Assembly (NCBI RefSeq): GCF_023091745.1
Contig: NC_068910.1
Coordinates: 178,925,170-178,989,169, forward strand
Source of the DNA: Budorcas taxicolor
Taxonomy: Eukaryota; Chordata; Mammalia; Artiodactyla; Bovidae
Reading direction: 5' to 3'
DNA length: 64,000 bases
Of this stretch, positions 1 through 10,954 are shown piece after piece. Numbering within the stretch: the stretch's first letter is position 1; each line of letters starts with the position of its first letter. The translations under genes and the position numbers were made by a program. The notes under the pieces are model-generated. The model had not been told where the DNA came from. It worked only from the letters and a program-made list of their open reading frames with translations, and ran no database searches.

Positions 1-308
1 CTGTTACTATCCTAACTTTTATTCAGTTCCCAAGTCTTTGTCTCCACCTTACCATTGATTGCATGAACTTTTGCTAAACTTCTTATAAAAATATTTTCTG
101 CTTAAGAGACCAAAAAAGTATTCTGGTTGCTATAGGTTTCATAACTGGAAAACTTCAAAGAACTATATCGGACACTCAAAGACTAAATGTATTTGTATTT
201 CAAATGGTTACCATCCACGTCTCACATGCATTGTAGAATGGATAGTTTTCTGCATGAAACCCTTTAGTGACTCAAGAATAGGTGGGAGACAAGCGCTGCT
301 TAATGTCC
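1..308. other. Unique sequence, nothing recognised
   Basis: AT-rich DNA with no repeat family, open frame or RNA gene that I can support. Confidence 0.5.
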
Positions 309-319
309 AATTATTTCTT

Positions 320-521
320 GAAAGTGAAAGTCACTCAGTCATATCTGACTCTCTGAGACCCTGTGAACATAGTCCATGGAATTCTCCAGGCCAGAATACT
401 GGAGTGGGTAGCCTTTCCCTTCTCCAGGGGATCTTCCCAACCAAGGGGTTGAACCCAGGTCTCCTGCATTCCAGGGAAAGTCTTTACCAGCTGAGCCACA
501 AGGGAAGCCCTTGTGGAAAGG
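320..521 (-). mobile_element. Bov-tA SINE
   Basis: A full-length ruminant tRNA-derived SINE read on the minus strand. The tRNA-like head lies on the right (RC of gagccacaagggaagccc) and the Bov-A body and gaaagtgaaagt tail on the left. An 11-bp target duplication aattatttctt at 309-319 and 522-532 fixes both ends. The 99-codon frame over it is accidental. Confidence 0.93.
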
Positions 522-532
522 AATTATTTCTT

Positions 533-1297
533 AGAGTAGCTCTATTTTATTGAATCTTAAAACGGCAAATGATTTCTTGCTGTCCATCTTGCCAAAGTTG
601 AAGAATGGAAATTTGGGCTGAGGGATAGGGATAAGTAGAACTAATTTCTAGGTCAAGCAAAGTAAATTAGATGCAATGTCTAAGCACTATTTTAGAAACT
701 CTCCCGGGAACCTTGGGGTTACAGAGCTAATTGCCAAAGAGAATAAAACATCGAATTGTTCCAATCATTTCCAATCTGGTGACCAAGAAATGAAAACACT
801 TGGGGGAGTCTACTCACAAGCTCAGGATATTTCTAGTTCTCTTTCTCTGTCAGATCTTCAGGGTAGACTTTGGGCTTTAAATGCCAGAAGCGATAGCAAG
901 TCATCTAAAGTGTGCAGAAATGGAAGCATGATGAAGCATGAGCACCCGGTTTTCTTGTTAGCCTTCTGGGTGGAAAAGATAAAGAAAACCAGTAAAAAGA
1001 TGACAGTATCTTTTTTCCGGCAGCCCTGGGCACCTTAATTCTTTACTCTTAAGAGAAATGCTACCAGAAGGCATTTATTTAAGAGGGGGAAGAAATGTCC
1101 TTTGTAACTTTCACTGGAAGTTACAAATAAACGACTTGCATGTTAGAAATGTCTCACAATTGTACACATTTAGACCCATAAAAGCTATATATTTATGTTT
1201 CATTTTTTATATCTACAGTAAAATCTTAAATATAAAGCAACTCTCCAAGGTTTCAGTAAAGTTAATATTATCTCCATAGGCAGAAATTTATAGAAAG
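533..1297. other. Unique sequence with an unremarkable open frame
   Basis: No repeat family is recognised. Open frames of 120 codons (676-1038) and 73 codons (1058-1279) occur, but they show no domain, signal peptide or codon pattern that argues for coding, and no splice or promoter context. I treat them as chance frames. Confidence 0.45.
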
Positions 1298-1421
1298 AGG
1301 GACTTCTCTGATAGTCCAGTGGTTAAGGCTCTGCACTTCCAATGCAGGGGTCTGTGGGTTTGATCTCTGATTGGTGAGTTAAGATTCCACATGCCTTGTG
1401 GCCAATAAAATAAATAAAAGG
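1298..1421 (+). mobile_element. CHR-type tRNA-derived SINE
   Basis: The head gggacttctctgatagtcc, the box gtggttaaggctctgc and the B-box-like gtgggtttgatctctg match the CHR family shared by whales, hippos and ruminants. It ends in an A-rich tail (aataaaataaataaaag). Divergence is clearly higher than in the Bov-tA copies, as expected for an older family. Confidence 0.85.
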
Positions 1422-1822
1422 AATTCATGAGCATATATTAAAAAAGGGAAAATTAGAGAAAGAATGATTTGGTAAAATTGGATGGTATCCTTGCTAGACT
1501 GCCACTATTTGTCTGTTTTCAAAAAAACAACAAAAAAAGTAAAAAACAAAAAACTATTAAATTGTTTTTTAAGGGAGAAATGATTTTAAAAATTATTAAC
1601 TGAAATTTTAAAATGGATTTGTATATTATTATATTGAATTACATATTATAGATTAGTATATATCGATTAAATAATCAAGGGACTCTAATTACTTCACCCT
1701 GTGATAATTCTGGATTTACCAAGAGAAGGATATATGGAGTGCTAAATTTTAAAGAAAGCTTAGCAAAGACATGCTACCAAATTTTAGAATAGTAATAAAT
1801 AATATCAGCCAGTTTTTACTAA
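1422..1822. other. AT-rich unique stretch
   Basis: Very AT-rich DNA with short A and T runs. No element or gene is recognised. Confidence 0.45.
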
Positions 1823-1831
1823 ATATTTAAT

Positions 1832-1977
1832 ATTAATTAGTTGGGAAGATCCCTTGGAGGAAGGCATGGCAACCTATTCCAGTATTCTTGCCTGGAGAAT
1901 TCCATGGACAGAGGAGCCTGGTGGGCTACAGTCCATGGGGTCACAAAGAGTAGGACAAACACCCTTGAGCCACAAAC
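1832..1977 (+). mobile_element. Bov-tA/Bov-A SINE lacking its tRNA head
   Basis: It starts within the body (ttgggaagatcccttgg) and runs through cctgccagaattccatgg-like body sequence to a degenerate 3' end. The 9-bp direct repeat atatttaat at 1823-1831 and 1978-1986 shows that the 5'-truncated form itself inserted here. The right copy of the duplication is the start of a MIR element. Confidence 0.85.
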
Positions 1978-1978
1978 A

Positions 1979-2160
1979 TATTTAATCCCTAAAACAATGT
2001 AAGAGACTGGTATTATGATTCCCATTATGTAGTTGAGATAACCAAATTCCAGAAGAACTCAGTAAATTGTCTAAATTTTACAAATTTACGCAGCTTGTAA
2101 GTAGATGAGTGGCGCATATGAACCTGAGTAACTTAACCCCTTCAACTCTCCTCTTGGTCA
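1979..2160 (+). mobile_element. MIR SINE (old)
   Basis: The order of words matches the MIR core: an atta-rich stretch, then gattcccattatgtagttgag, aaactcagtaaattg-like sequence and gcagcttgtaagtagatgag (the copy of cagctagtaagtggcagag). It is strongly diverged, as expected for a mammal-wide element. Confidence 0.65.
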
Positions 2161-3499
2161 TTACCACCTTTACCAGATAAAGTATATCAATAAAGGCACA
2201 TTCTATTTACTAGGCAAAAGGGGTAGATTTTAATGAACCATTTTGTATTTAAGATAATATAACCTGAAAGGTTTATAAATAATTCGTGCACCTCTATGTG
2301 CTACATAGTGAAAACAATCTCATGCTCTTGCCTCAGAAGGCTTAGATTTCATTCTTCATCCTGCCACATGATGTGGGTAGCTGATGGCAAGTAAGACAGA
2401 TTCACCAGTTCCTGGTGTATAAAACAGATGTAGTTCATCATCTGTGTTTCTTATATGAAAAAATATTTTTAGAGTGTAAAATACTAGATTATGATTTTAA
2501 AATTAATATTTAATTTTTATGAAGAAACATAGGCCCCAAGAAAGATACTGTGAAAGAGAATATGACTGAATAAAGAAACACAGTCTTAAAACTATTTGTT
2601 TTCAAAGATTTCAACTTTCCTTTTGACAATGTTATTTTCCCACTGTCAGTAAGATTTACAAGCATTATTTACAGTAGAAATGACATTCATTGAACCATTT
2701 GTTATCTGTACCTGGAAGACAGCCAGAAAAAGACAGCCTGGGAGAGTACTAGGGCTTACAGACTGGTCAGTGATACCTTTGGAGAATGGTTGCTGAGTTG
2801 CATTGTTCAGGTTACACCTGTGTCAAGAGAATGAACTGCCAGTTTCATTTTAACTTTAGGTCTTTGACAAAGGGATGGGGGTATTGGAGGTAAAGACAGA
2901 AGAAAAGATAAGAAAGATGAGAATTGATTTTATAGAAATCAGGAGTAGAGAGCCTAGGAAAAGGATTGATGAACCAGATTGAAAAAATGGTCCATGTAGC
3001 AAAAGGGGCAGATCAGGATGACAGGTAGACAAACATGGTAAGGTGAAGCTAACATATAAATTTCAAAACTGAAATCGAAATTACATGATTAGCAAAGAGC
3101 CTGGAAGTGTTGTTACATCATAAATAATCTGAATGCTGATTCATCTCTCAGAGCCTTCCCATAAAACCTAGTAGTTATGGTATGCCCAGGAAGTGTCAGC
3201 TTTAAGGTTTGAGAGCTTTGGGGGAATTAAATATTATGACTCAATAACTTGTTGGCATTGTAAATCCCTAAGAATACATTTTCTGCATGAGAAGAATTGA
3301 CAGCCTATTTCTTTCTTCCACTTTATCCTAAAATACGCTTTATCTCAGCTTCAAAAAGTGTGTGAAACATATATACACACATACATGCATGCATATACAC
3401 ACATATTCATCTAAGATTTCAGAGTTCATTGAGGTTACATGCTTATCTAGGATTATATATTTTTTAATAACGGAGAATGCAAGTTCTGTGGTATAGAAA
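2161..3499. other. Unique sequence, AT-rich
   Basis: No gene or clear element. A short region of alternating acac and atat (3368-3412) is a weak simple repeat. A MIR-like look around 2340-2450 is too degraded to call. Confidence 0.4.
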
Positions 3500-3592
3500 C
3501 AGATTGCTTTGTTCACTGATATATGCCCAATGCCAGACAAATAATCTTCTAAATAAAAGATGCCCTATAGATATTGGCTGAATGAGTGAATG
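3500..3592 (+). mobile_element. L2 LINE 3' end (fragment)
   Basis: The stretch from tttgttcactgatatatgccc to ggctgaatgagtgaatg follows the familiar L2 3' terminus (ttcactgctgtatcccc, then aataaatatttgttgaatgaatg). Only the last ~90 bases remain. Confidence 0.55.
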
Positions 3593-4289
3593 CTATTCAT
3601 GCTTGGTTTCACAGCAAAGCCTCTAATTTCCTAAGATGATCATCAAAATTCCAATTTCATCATGGAAGGCCTAACTTTGAACTTCTCTGGGAATAATGAA
3701 AAATAAACATTTACTATATTGAGAGGAAAATATTAATAATACTCTTTACTCATATAAGTAGGGTATGGTTTTATTATAATCTATTTGATAGAATGTCAGA
3801 GCATTCCACTATTGAGAAAATGTTTATATCCACTCAGAATATATAGGGGTTGTTGTGTTAACTTTCAAACAAATTCTCTGTGAATAAAAGGATTACTGAG
3901 AACCACTTCCTTTTACAAACTGACAGGATGGAAATCTTAGTTAAATAAAGATATAAAAGAAAACCAACTTTTAGAAACTAATATTAAAATGTCATTGATG
4001 TCAGTTTAACACTGGCAGAAGATATTAAAAGCTTCTCAAAACTGACATTTTTAATCAAAGTAATATTTTTAATAACAGTTCCTCTGTGATCATGGTAATC
4101 ACTTGTGTTATTAAAAATCTATTTTTTTAATACCCATACAGTGGTACAGCTCTAAATGTGGGTGGCGTAGGTCGCACACAGACAGTGTGAACTGAAGGTC
4201 ACCAAAAGGGCTGTGTCCCCAAAATCCATCCATACTGTCAGTAATATGATATTAAGTTTGTAGAGAATTCAGTAATGTTATTTGAATAT
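3593..4289. other. Unique sequence, nothing recognised
   Basis: AT-rich DNA without a supported feature. The more GC-rich patch near 4140-4230 matches no family I know. Confidence 0.4.
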
Positions 4290-4790
4290 ATTATTCTGTT
4301 AATCTTATCTCCAGCACAATCAAATAGGTTAAGTATATAGCAACAGATGCTTGAACAATTTAAATAACTTGCTCAAGTTGTTGTTCAATCGCTTGTCCGA
4401 CTCTTTGCAGACAAGCTTCAAAGTCTTGTCTGACTCCTTGTGACCGGATGCAGTGCAGCATGCTAGGCTCCCCTGTTCTTCATTATCTCCCAGATTGCTC
4501 AAATTTATGTCCATAGAGTCAGTGATGCTATCCTATCTCATCCTCTGTCACTCCCTTCTCCTCTTGCCCTCAATCTTTCCCAGCATCAGGTCTTTTCCAG
4601 TGAGTTTGCTCTTCGAATCGGGTGGCCAAAGTATTAGAGCTTCAGCATCCGTCCTTCCAGTGAATATTCACAGTTGACTTGCTCAAGGCCGTATAGCTAA
4701 TAAATAACGGCCCCGGGGCCTGAGCCTAAGCCTTCTTACTCATAATCTAATATTCCTTTCACCATGACACTGTCACTCTTGGCACCTAAA
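4290..4790 (+). mobile_element. MIR SINE split by a BovB insertion
   Basis: The left half ends in aataacttgctcaag and the right half resumes with cttgctcaaggccgtatagc, the conserved MIR core. The right half carries gagcctaagccttctt, matching the MIR 3' part. The two halves are separated by a BovB fragment whose 11-bp target duplication consists of MIR core sequence. Confidence 0.72.
4378..4676 (-). mobile_element. BovB LINE 3' fragment inside MIR
   Basis: The last ~300 bases of a BovB (RTE-clade) retrotransposon in antisense. Recognisable parts are RC of the 3' end (tcgcttgtccgactctttg), the atcatcctctgtcactccc-like zone and ggtggccaaagtattagagc. The 11-bp direct repeat acttgctcaag at 4367-4377 and 4677-4687 flanks it exactly, giving clean proof of insertion into the MIR. 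Confidence 0.93.
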
Positions 4791-5164
4791 CATTCTGTAT
4801 TAGGGACACAGCAGTGTTTCAAGAAGATCGATCCTTGTTGAAGTTTAAGCTTCTTGAGAGATGTGTAATGAAATAAACCAAAAGAGAAGCATTAACCTTT
4901 AGAAAGAAAAATCTTAAGACTAATGGTATAAGATGCAAAATAGGTCAATTTTGAAAAAGTAGGTGTTTTTTTTTCCAAATTGGAAAGTTTACAAATAGAG
5001 CACTGCTGTTGGAGAAATCTGGACCAGCCAGGTAACACTGCCACATAGATCTAGAAAGCAGAAAACCACTGGGGACCATCCCTGCAAGCTGAAGGAACTG
5101 GAGTAGGAATAAGATTTGAGGAAGGATTGGGTCTGGCTGAGGCTGGAGAGAAACGAAACACATA
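4791..5164. other. Unique sequence, nothing recognised
   Basis: It contains a 72-codon minus-strand frame without any recognisable domain. I see no repeat family. Confidence 0.4.
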
Positions 5165-5480
5165 CTTATTTGTTTTTATTAACTTTTCATTTTGTATTGA
5201 TTATAACCAATTAACAATGTTGTGATAGTTCCAGGTGAACAGTGAAGGGACTCAGCTATATATATATATATATATAGCGGTATCCATTCTCCCCCAAACT
5301 CCTCCCATCCAGGCAGCCACATAATGTTGAGCAGAGTTACCTATGCTATACAGTAGCACCTTGTTGATTATCCAGTTTAAATATAGTGGTGTGTACATGA
5401 CCATCCCAAACTCCTTAACTATCCTTTACCCACAACCTTCCCCCCTGGTAACCACTCTTTGTTCTCTAAGTCAACACATG
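5165..5480 (-). mobile_element. L1 3' UTR fragment, antisense
   Basis: The T-rich left end, gttgtgatagttccaggtg, the gagcagagttacc zone, tatacagtagcaccttgttg and taaccactctttgttctc follow the cetartiodactyl L1 3' UTR read backwards. A (TA)10 run sits in the usual position of its internal TA stretch. Confidence 0.85.
5257..5276. repeat. (TA)10 microsatellite
   Basis: A perfect ten-unit TA run inside the L1 3' UTR. It likely grew from the short TA stretch that L1 carries there and may vary between individuals. Confidence 0.95.
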
Positions 5481-6544
5481 CTTGTTTTTGATAAAAAACT
5501 CACATGTATTTTTATCAAGACAAATGATTGGCTTTGAAATAGATATTTTCTCTATAGGCAGTAAAAAAAAGTTTTCTAAAATTCTAATTTTCACGTGTTG
5601 TACATTTTTTAAACTTAAATTATTATTTGCTAGATAATTGGACACTTTCACCAAAATCATGCATTAAGGAATGAAAAGGAAAGAGCATCATACCTCCATG
5701 TCCTCTGATCTTCAAGACACACCCAGGTCTGGACGTGAATGGTGTATTTATACCTCAGGAAAAACCCACACCTGCACTCCTTTCATGCCTGAGGTCTTCA
5801 AATGCCCACTTGAGGGCTCCATAGTGGAGCCGTATATTTAGGGATTTGGACATAGCAGAAAGTGTTGTAGTCCATGCCCAGGGATGCCTGAAAAAGGGAT
5901 TTGAGACTCAAAGTTGACACAGGAAGCCTTCAGACCCATTCACCTCAAGCAACCAAGTACTTGTTCAGAAAAGTCAAATAAAGAGCTAAAATTTAGTGCT
6001 TTCTACATAGTCATTTTACCTTCATTTTATGGCTTGATATCAAAACCTTTTTCCATTAAGATGCTAGCAGTTGATAAAAAGCCCAGATTAGGTTTTGTCA
6101 AAAGAAAACCTAAGGTAATGTCAGGCTTTCTTGGTTTTCTTGTGTTCTTTTCAGGAAACTCTCTTGAGACAGAAAGTATAAGACAGTGAATAAACTACTT
6201 AGTGAGGGGAGGCTGAAGTTGTTAAACGAAATGCCTTTTATATATGCAAAGTGTTTTGAAGGCTTGCCTGATCAAAACAAAACAAAACAGTGTTTGTGTC
6301 TTAATTCTAGCTGGGGAGTTTTATTTCTCTTTAAACCAATTTTCAGCTTAGCTCACCAAATTTCCAGCAGTAACTTGGCATTTTCTAAGATACTAAGACT
6401 AATTTGTTTGAAGACAGAGACTTTATTTGTTTTTTTCAAAGTTTGAAACTTTTTTCCCCTACGTATTTTCTAGAACAACTAATAGGAGGTAAATTTAGTT
6501 AATGAGGAAGTGTATAGGATGAAGAGCTGTCTGGAACATGAAAT
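5481..6544. other. Unique sequence
   Basis: Two adjacent plus-strand frames (5914-6189, 91 codons; 6186-6446, 86 codons) have no recognisable domain. A strong polypyrimidine-AG (6128-6154) lies only ~40 bases after a GTAATG, too close for a normal intron. I see no gene here. Confidence 0.4.
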
Positions 6545-6878
6545 TAACATTCATTTAACAAATATTTATTTAGCACCTGCAGTATGTCAGACTGTTCTAA
6601 AAGGTGAGGATATATTAGTGGGAAAAAAAAAAACAAACTCAAAGCAGAAATCTCCACACTTGTGGGTCTTGCTTTCTTTCTGGGGGAGAGACAGAGAGTC
6701 AAGGGAATGAATAAGTAAATTACACAGAATGATAGAAGGTGGTAAATGCTATGGAGAGAAATAAAACTTGAAAGACATTAGGGAGTGTAAAGGTATGGTG
6801 TAGGTTGCAGTTATGACTAGGACTATCAGGGAAAACCACACTGAGAAAGGCATATTTGAGCAAAGACTTAAAAGAGAT

Positions 6879-7075
6879 CTCCTAGGTGGCTCAGTTTTCT
6901 AATGCAGGAGACACAGCAGATGCAGGTTTAGTCCCTGGGTTGGGAAGATCCCCTGGAGGAGGAAATGGCAACCCACTCCAGTATTCTTGCCTGGAGAATC
7001 CCATGGATGGAGAAGCCTGGTAGGCTACAGTCCATGAGGTCGCAAAGAGTCGGACACGACTGAGCAGCAGAGCAC
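6879..7075 (+). mobile_element. Bov-tA SINE
   Basis: A full-length copy from the head (cctaggtggctcag) to the tail, inserted in the L2. The 13-bp target duplication acttaaaagagat at 6866-6878 and 7076-7088 is perfect, so this copy is comparatively young. Confidence 0.96.
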
Positions 7076-7863
7076 ACTTAAAAGAGATAAGGGAACAATT
7101 ATGTGGGAATCTAGGGGAGAAGGTTTCCAAAAAAATGAAACAGCTGGTACAGAGAATGAGGCAAGAGAATGCCTGGCGACTTCAGGAACAGCAAGGCAAC
7201 CTGTGTAGCTGAAGTGGCACGATCCAGGGAATGGGGTGGAAGATAATCTCAAAGAAGTGATGAATGGCTCAGACAACACAGGGCCCTCAATGCCATTGCA
7301 AAATTTTTCTACTGAACGAAAGGGTAAACCATTAAGCATTTTGAAAAGAGGCTTGACAGTGCCTTTACTTAAGGTTTAACCACTCCACTCTGGCTGCTAT
7401 GTTGAGAACAGACTGTATGGGAGCAGGGAGACCAAATTCAGAAGTCATTGCCATAATCCAGGGAGGCAGTGATCCTGGTTTGAAAATAGGGAGAAGTGGT
7501 CAGATTCTGGATACACTCTGAGGAGAGAAGCAACAAAATTTGCTCAGGAAGTAACTAGTATTGTATGGAGTAAAGAGAACAATCCGGGATGACTCTGAGA
7601 TTTTGGTCTGAGCAACTAGAAGGGGATAGTGTCCATATACCAACATGGGAAGGACAGTATCATGGTGAGATCAAGTGTGCAGCTTGGACCCCTCAAATTG
7701 AGAGGCCTGTTAGATATCCTAGTGTAGACCTCCAGGAGGTGGGAATTGTATGTCTAGGAAGATGTCTATCCTGGGGAGTTGGGACATATTTGGGGATCAC
7801 CTACCTATCAGGAAGTATTTAAAACAACACAAGTGGATGAGAGCACAGAGAGTGAGAGAAAAG

Positions 7864-8134
7864 TTGTTCAGCCGCTAAGTCATGTCTGATTCTTTGCAAT
7901 CCTATGGACTGTCTTCCCTGTCCTTCACCATCTCCTGAAGGTTGCTCAAACTCATGTCCATTGAGTCAGTGATGCCATCCAAACATCTCACCCTCCATCG
8001 TTCCCTTCTCCTCCTGCCTTCAATCTTTCCCAGCATCAGGGTCTTTTCCAATGAGTAGGCTCTTGGCATCAGGTGGCCAAAGTATTGGAGCTTCAGCTTC
8101 ACCATCAGCCCTTCCAATGAATATTCAGGATTGA
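7864..8134 (-). mobile_element. BovB LINE 3' fragment, antisense
   Basis: The last ~270 bases of BovB, with gagtcagtgatgccatcc, the ctcctcctgccttcaatc zone and ggtggccaaagtattggagc. L2 sequence resumes on the far side. The flanks look similar (gtgagagaaaag versus gtgaggaagagag) but no clean duplication is left. Confidence 0.9.
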
Positions 8135-8405
8135 ATTGTGGTGAGGAAGAGAGAAGACCCAGGACCAAGTCCTGAGCCCTAAGACACTCTGATATTAAGA
8201 AGCCAGACATAAGAACAGAAACCAGTTCTTTACCCTGAGACAGAACAACGAAAGAACAGTGAGGGAGGGAGGAAAACAGGAGGGTGGTGTCCTAGAGGCC
8301 AAATGAGGAAAGTGCTTTGAGGGAGAAGAGGGGTGGGCTTTGGAAGTGCTGCTGATAGGTTAAGTAAAATGGCCCCTGAGCACTGGATTCTGCAGTGTGA
8401 GTTTA

Positions 8406-8837
8406 CTTTTGGGGTTAGAGCCAAAGTTTCTTTTTCTTTGGCTTTGGCTCAGTGTGTGTTTCAGTGGGGTGTCTTTCTTTCTGAAGCCAGGTCTGACTCA
8501 CCCTGGAAAAAGAGCTTGCAAAATCTGGCCTGAGGCCAGGTCATGTGCCTTTCCCCCTGCCTCTTCAACTTCTAAAGCAGCCGACCTATCTGATAGCCCT
8601 AAGCCAAACCTCTGTCTGTCTGGTGGGTGGTAGCAGAGAAGAGGCCCAAAAGAATTGAATCCCATTCTCCCAGAGCATTTTCATTGTGGTTTACTTAGTA
8701 TGCAGACTCCCAGGGAATATACAGGACCTGAGTCATTACACTTCAAGAGCAACAGAGTAGGTGGCCCATGGGTTATTTATTCAAGAAATAGGAAAAACTG
8801 GAAAAGATGAATAAAATGGGTCACAGACTTGGAATTT
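8406..8837. other. Unique sequence
   Basis: Overlapping 66- and 78-codon frames occur here in two registers with no recognisable domain. No repeat is assigned. Confidence 0.4.
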
Positions 8838-8990
8838 AAATCATAATTTTGCACATCATTTATTATGATATAGGAATCTCAACGCTCAGTCTCATCTCCT
8901 AGCTGATAAATCAGGTACTGGAATACCTCTCCTTTCTCAGAATGATAAAAACGTGTAAACTATGGTTAAAATGCACTTTAAAGATATAAA
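8838..8990 (+). mobile_element. MIR SINE (old)
   Basis: The sequence follows the MIR order: aatcataattttgcac, ctcagtctcatctcctagctg, then gaatacctctccttt and ttaaaatgcactttaaag. It is strongly diverged. Confidence 0.55.
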
Positions 8991-9356
8991 GCAATTTAGT
9001 ACTTTAACAATAAAATTCCCTCAGGAAGATAAAATGCTGTTTTCCTCACAGTGCAAAACATCAGATAATCAAAATGCAATAAATAGTTTGTAGACTGATA
9101 TAGAGAAGACTTTTATATATTTTGGCTAGAGTTTGTGAGATGCAGGTCACAAATTGTGCTATTCTTGTTTTTGTAGAAATATTTTCTAATTCAGAGTTTA
9201 CTTTGTGTAGGATTTTCATAAAGGAAAAGGAATAAAATAAATTTCAATAAGCATGTTTGAATTTCACAAATATACTATATACTGAAGATCTAATAATCAG
9301 AACACAAATTTGTTTTTTTCATTTATCTATTGCTATATAGGAAATTACTCCCCACT

Positions 9357-9562
9357 TTATGGCTCAGACGGTAAAGTGTCTATCTACAATGTGGGAGACC
9401 TGGGTTCGATCCCTGGGTTGGGAAGATCTCCTGGAGAAGGAAATGGCAATCCACTCCAGTACTATTGCCTGGAAAATCTCATGGACAGAGGAGCCTGGTA
9501 GGCTACATACAGTCCATGGGGTCGCAAAGAGTTGGACATGACTGAGCGATTTCACTTTCACT
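9357..9562 (+). mobile_element. Bov-tA SINE
   Basis: A full-length copy with tRNA-like head (tggctcagacggtaaag), B box gggttcgatccctggg, body and a tttcactttcacttt tail. No clear target duplication beyond a short cacttta match. Confidence 0.92.
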
Positions 9563-9948
9563 TTAAAGGCCTGTAGTTACAATTTTTCTTTTTAATTTTT
9601 ACAGATCTCTTGGTTAACTAGGTGAAACTGGGTGGTCAACTGCATTCAGCTGATTGGTTCTTCTGCTCCATGTGATGTCCACTAGGGCCCAGTCATCAGG
9701 ACTCTTGGCTGGGCTGGAGTACCAGCTGGCTTACTCACTTGGCTGGCAATGCTGCTGGCTTTTGCTGGGAGCTCAGCTGAGGCTGTAGAGTGCCTTGGTT
9801 CCTCTCCAAGTGCTTTGGGATTCCAAGAGGAAGAAAGTAAAAAGTCAATGCCATTAAGACTTAGGTTTGGAAACCTAAGAATGGCATTTCCGCTGCATTC
9901 TATTGGTCAAATCTAGGTACAAGGTTAGCTCAGATTCAAGGAGACAGG

Positions 9949-10147
9949 GCTTCCCTGGTATCTCAGATGGTAAAGAATCTGCCTACAATTCAGGAGACCC
10001 AGGTTTGATCCCTGGGTTGGGAAGATCCCCTGGAGAAGGGAATGGCTACTATTCCAGTATTCTTGCCTGGAGAATTCCATGGACAGGGAAGCCTGGAGGG
10101 TTACAGTCCATGGGGTTGCAGAGTCAGACACAACTGGAGCATTAACT
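9949..10147 (+). mobile_element. Bov-tA SINE
   Basis: A full-length copy starting gcttccctggtatctcag. The 14-bp target duplication ttcaaggagacagg at 9935-9948 and 10148-10161 is perfect. Confidence 0.96.
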
Positions 10148-10180
10148 TTCAAGGAGACAGGAAATTAGCTCCACCTCTTG

Positions 10181-10306
10181 GAGAAGGAAATGGCAACCCA
10201 CTCCAGTACTCTTGCCTGGAAAATCCCATGGACGGAGTAGGCTACTCTGTCCATGGGGTTGCAAAGAGTCGGACACGATTGAGCAACTTCACTTTCACTT
10301 TCACTT
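10181..10306 (+). mobile_element. Bov-A SINE (monomer)
   Basis: A headless Bov-A unit from gagaaggaaatggcaaccc to the repeated ctttca tail. It lies only ~20 bases after the previous SINE, inside the same old repeat. Confidence 0.9.
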
Positions 10307-10380
10307 GATATAAAGAGTGGTATATACATCCATGAAGGGAAGAAATGGTAGAGGACCATCTTTGGAGATTAGCTATGTAT

Positions 10381-10954
10381 TTTGTCCTCTGAACCCAGCT
10401 GTTCATGACTCTACCATGTGCAGAATGTCTTCACTCTTCCCTAAAACCCCCAAAGCCTCAGCTCCAAGGCCAGGATGATTTAGTCCTGTTATCTAAATCA
10501 GGTCCAGGCATGGATGGGGCTCCTCAGGTGCAGTTTCTCAGGTACAGAGACCTCTGAAAGACAAAGAATCTATCATCCAAATTCCTAACCTACAATGATG
10601 ATACAGGATAGCATAATTGCAATAGACATCCCTGTTCAAAAAGGGATCAAGTAGGTGAACCCTAGGAGTCATCAGTCCATGGTTCTGCACACGTTGCCAT
10701 TTCCAGGAAACACCAGGGTGTTCTGTTCCCTGGGTGTGAATTTTTTAGTTCTGTGGTTCTCAGATCTTCCCCCGCCCCACCGCTTCCCATGCAGGGTCCT
10801 GGACTCTTCACTCTGCCCTCTGAATCATCCTTCCTTTTCTGTAAGAAATTGCCCGCATTTAGAATTGAATAGCTTTCTCAGCCTGCTTCCTACCCATAGG
10901 AGCTAGGGGGTCCAGAAACCTCTTCTAATTTTAAACTGCCTCTATAATATTCCA
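10381..10954. other. Unique sequence
   Basis: A moderately GC-rich unique stretch. An 83-codon frame at 10655-10906 has no recognisable domain. Confidence 0.4.

Larger units (their letters stand above)
6545..8405 (-). mobile_element. L2 LINE, antisense, interrupted twice
   Basis: The left end (ttaacaaatatttatttagcacc) is the reverse complement of the L2 3' terminus. Further right come antisense L2 coding-region words such as ctgagaaaggcatatttgagc, aggaacagcaagg and cactctggctgctatgttgag. The element continues across a Bov-tA (6879-7075) and a BovB fragment (7864-8134) and ends near 8400. About 1.4 kb of L2 sequence remains, old and full of indels, with no useful open frame. Confidence 0.78.
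9325..10380 (+). mobile_element. Old interspersed repeat, family unresolved, carrying three SINEs
   Basis: The pieces at 9325-9357, 9563-9948, 10162-10180 and 10307-10380 join into one old repeat: tctattgctatataggaaattac, a CTGGCT-rich middle, cattctattggtcaaa, ttagctcagattcaagg and ctccacctcttg. I recognise it as a dispersed mammalian repeat, LTR-like or DNA-type, but cannot name the family with certainty. The exact target duplication of the SINE at 9949 shows that the pieces were once continuous. Confidence 0.45.

Noticed and set aside
676..1038. 120-codon open frame in unique DNA
   Set aside because: No domain, repeat, signal peptide or splice context, and amino-acid composition typical of random translation. 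Frames of this size are expected in 64 kb.
6100..6160. Strong polypyrimidine tract plus AG preceded by a GTAATG
   Set aside because: The spacing of ~40 bases is too short for a mammalian intron, and no flanking coding sequence is visible.
9356..9420. tRNA-like sequences with A and B boxes (here and in every Bov-tA and CHR copy)
   Set aside because: These are heads of tRNA-derived SINEs. They lack a foldable acceptor stem and do not represent tRNA genes.
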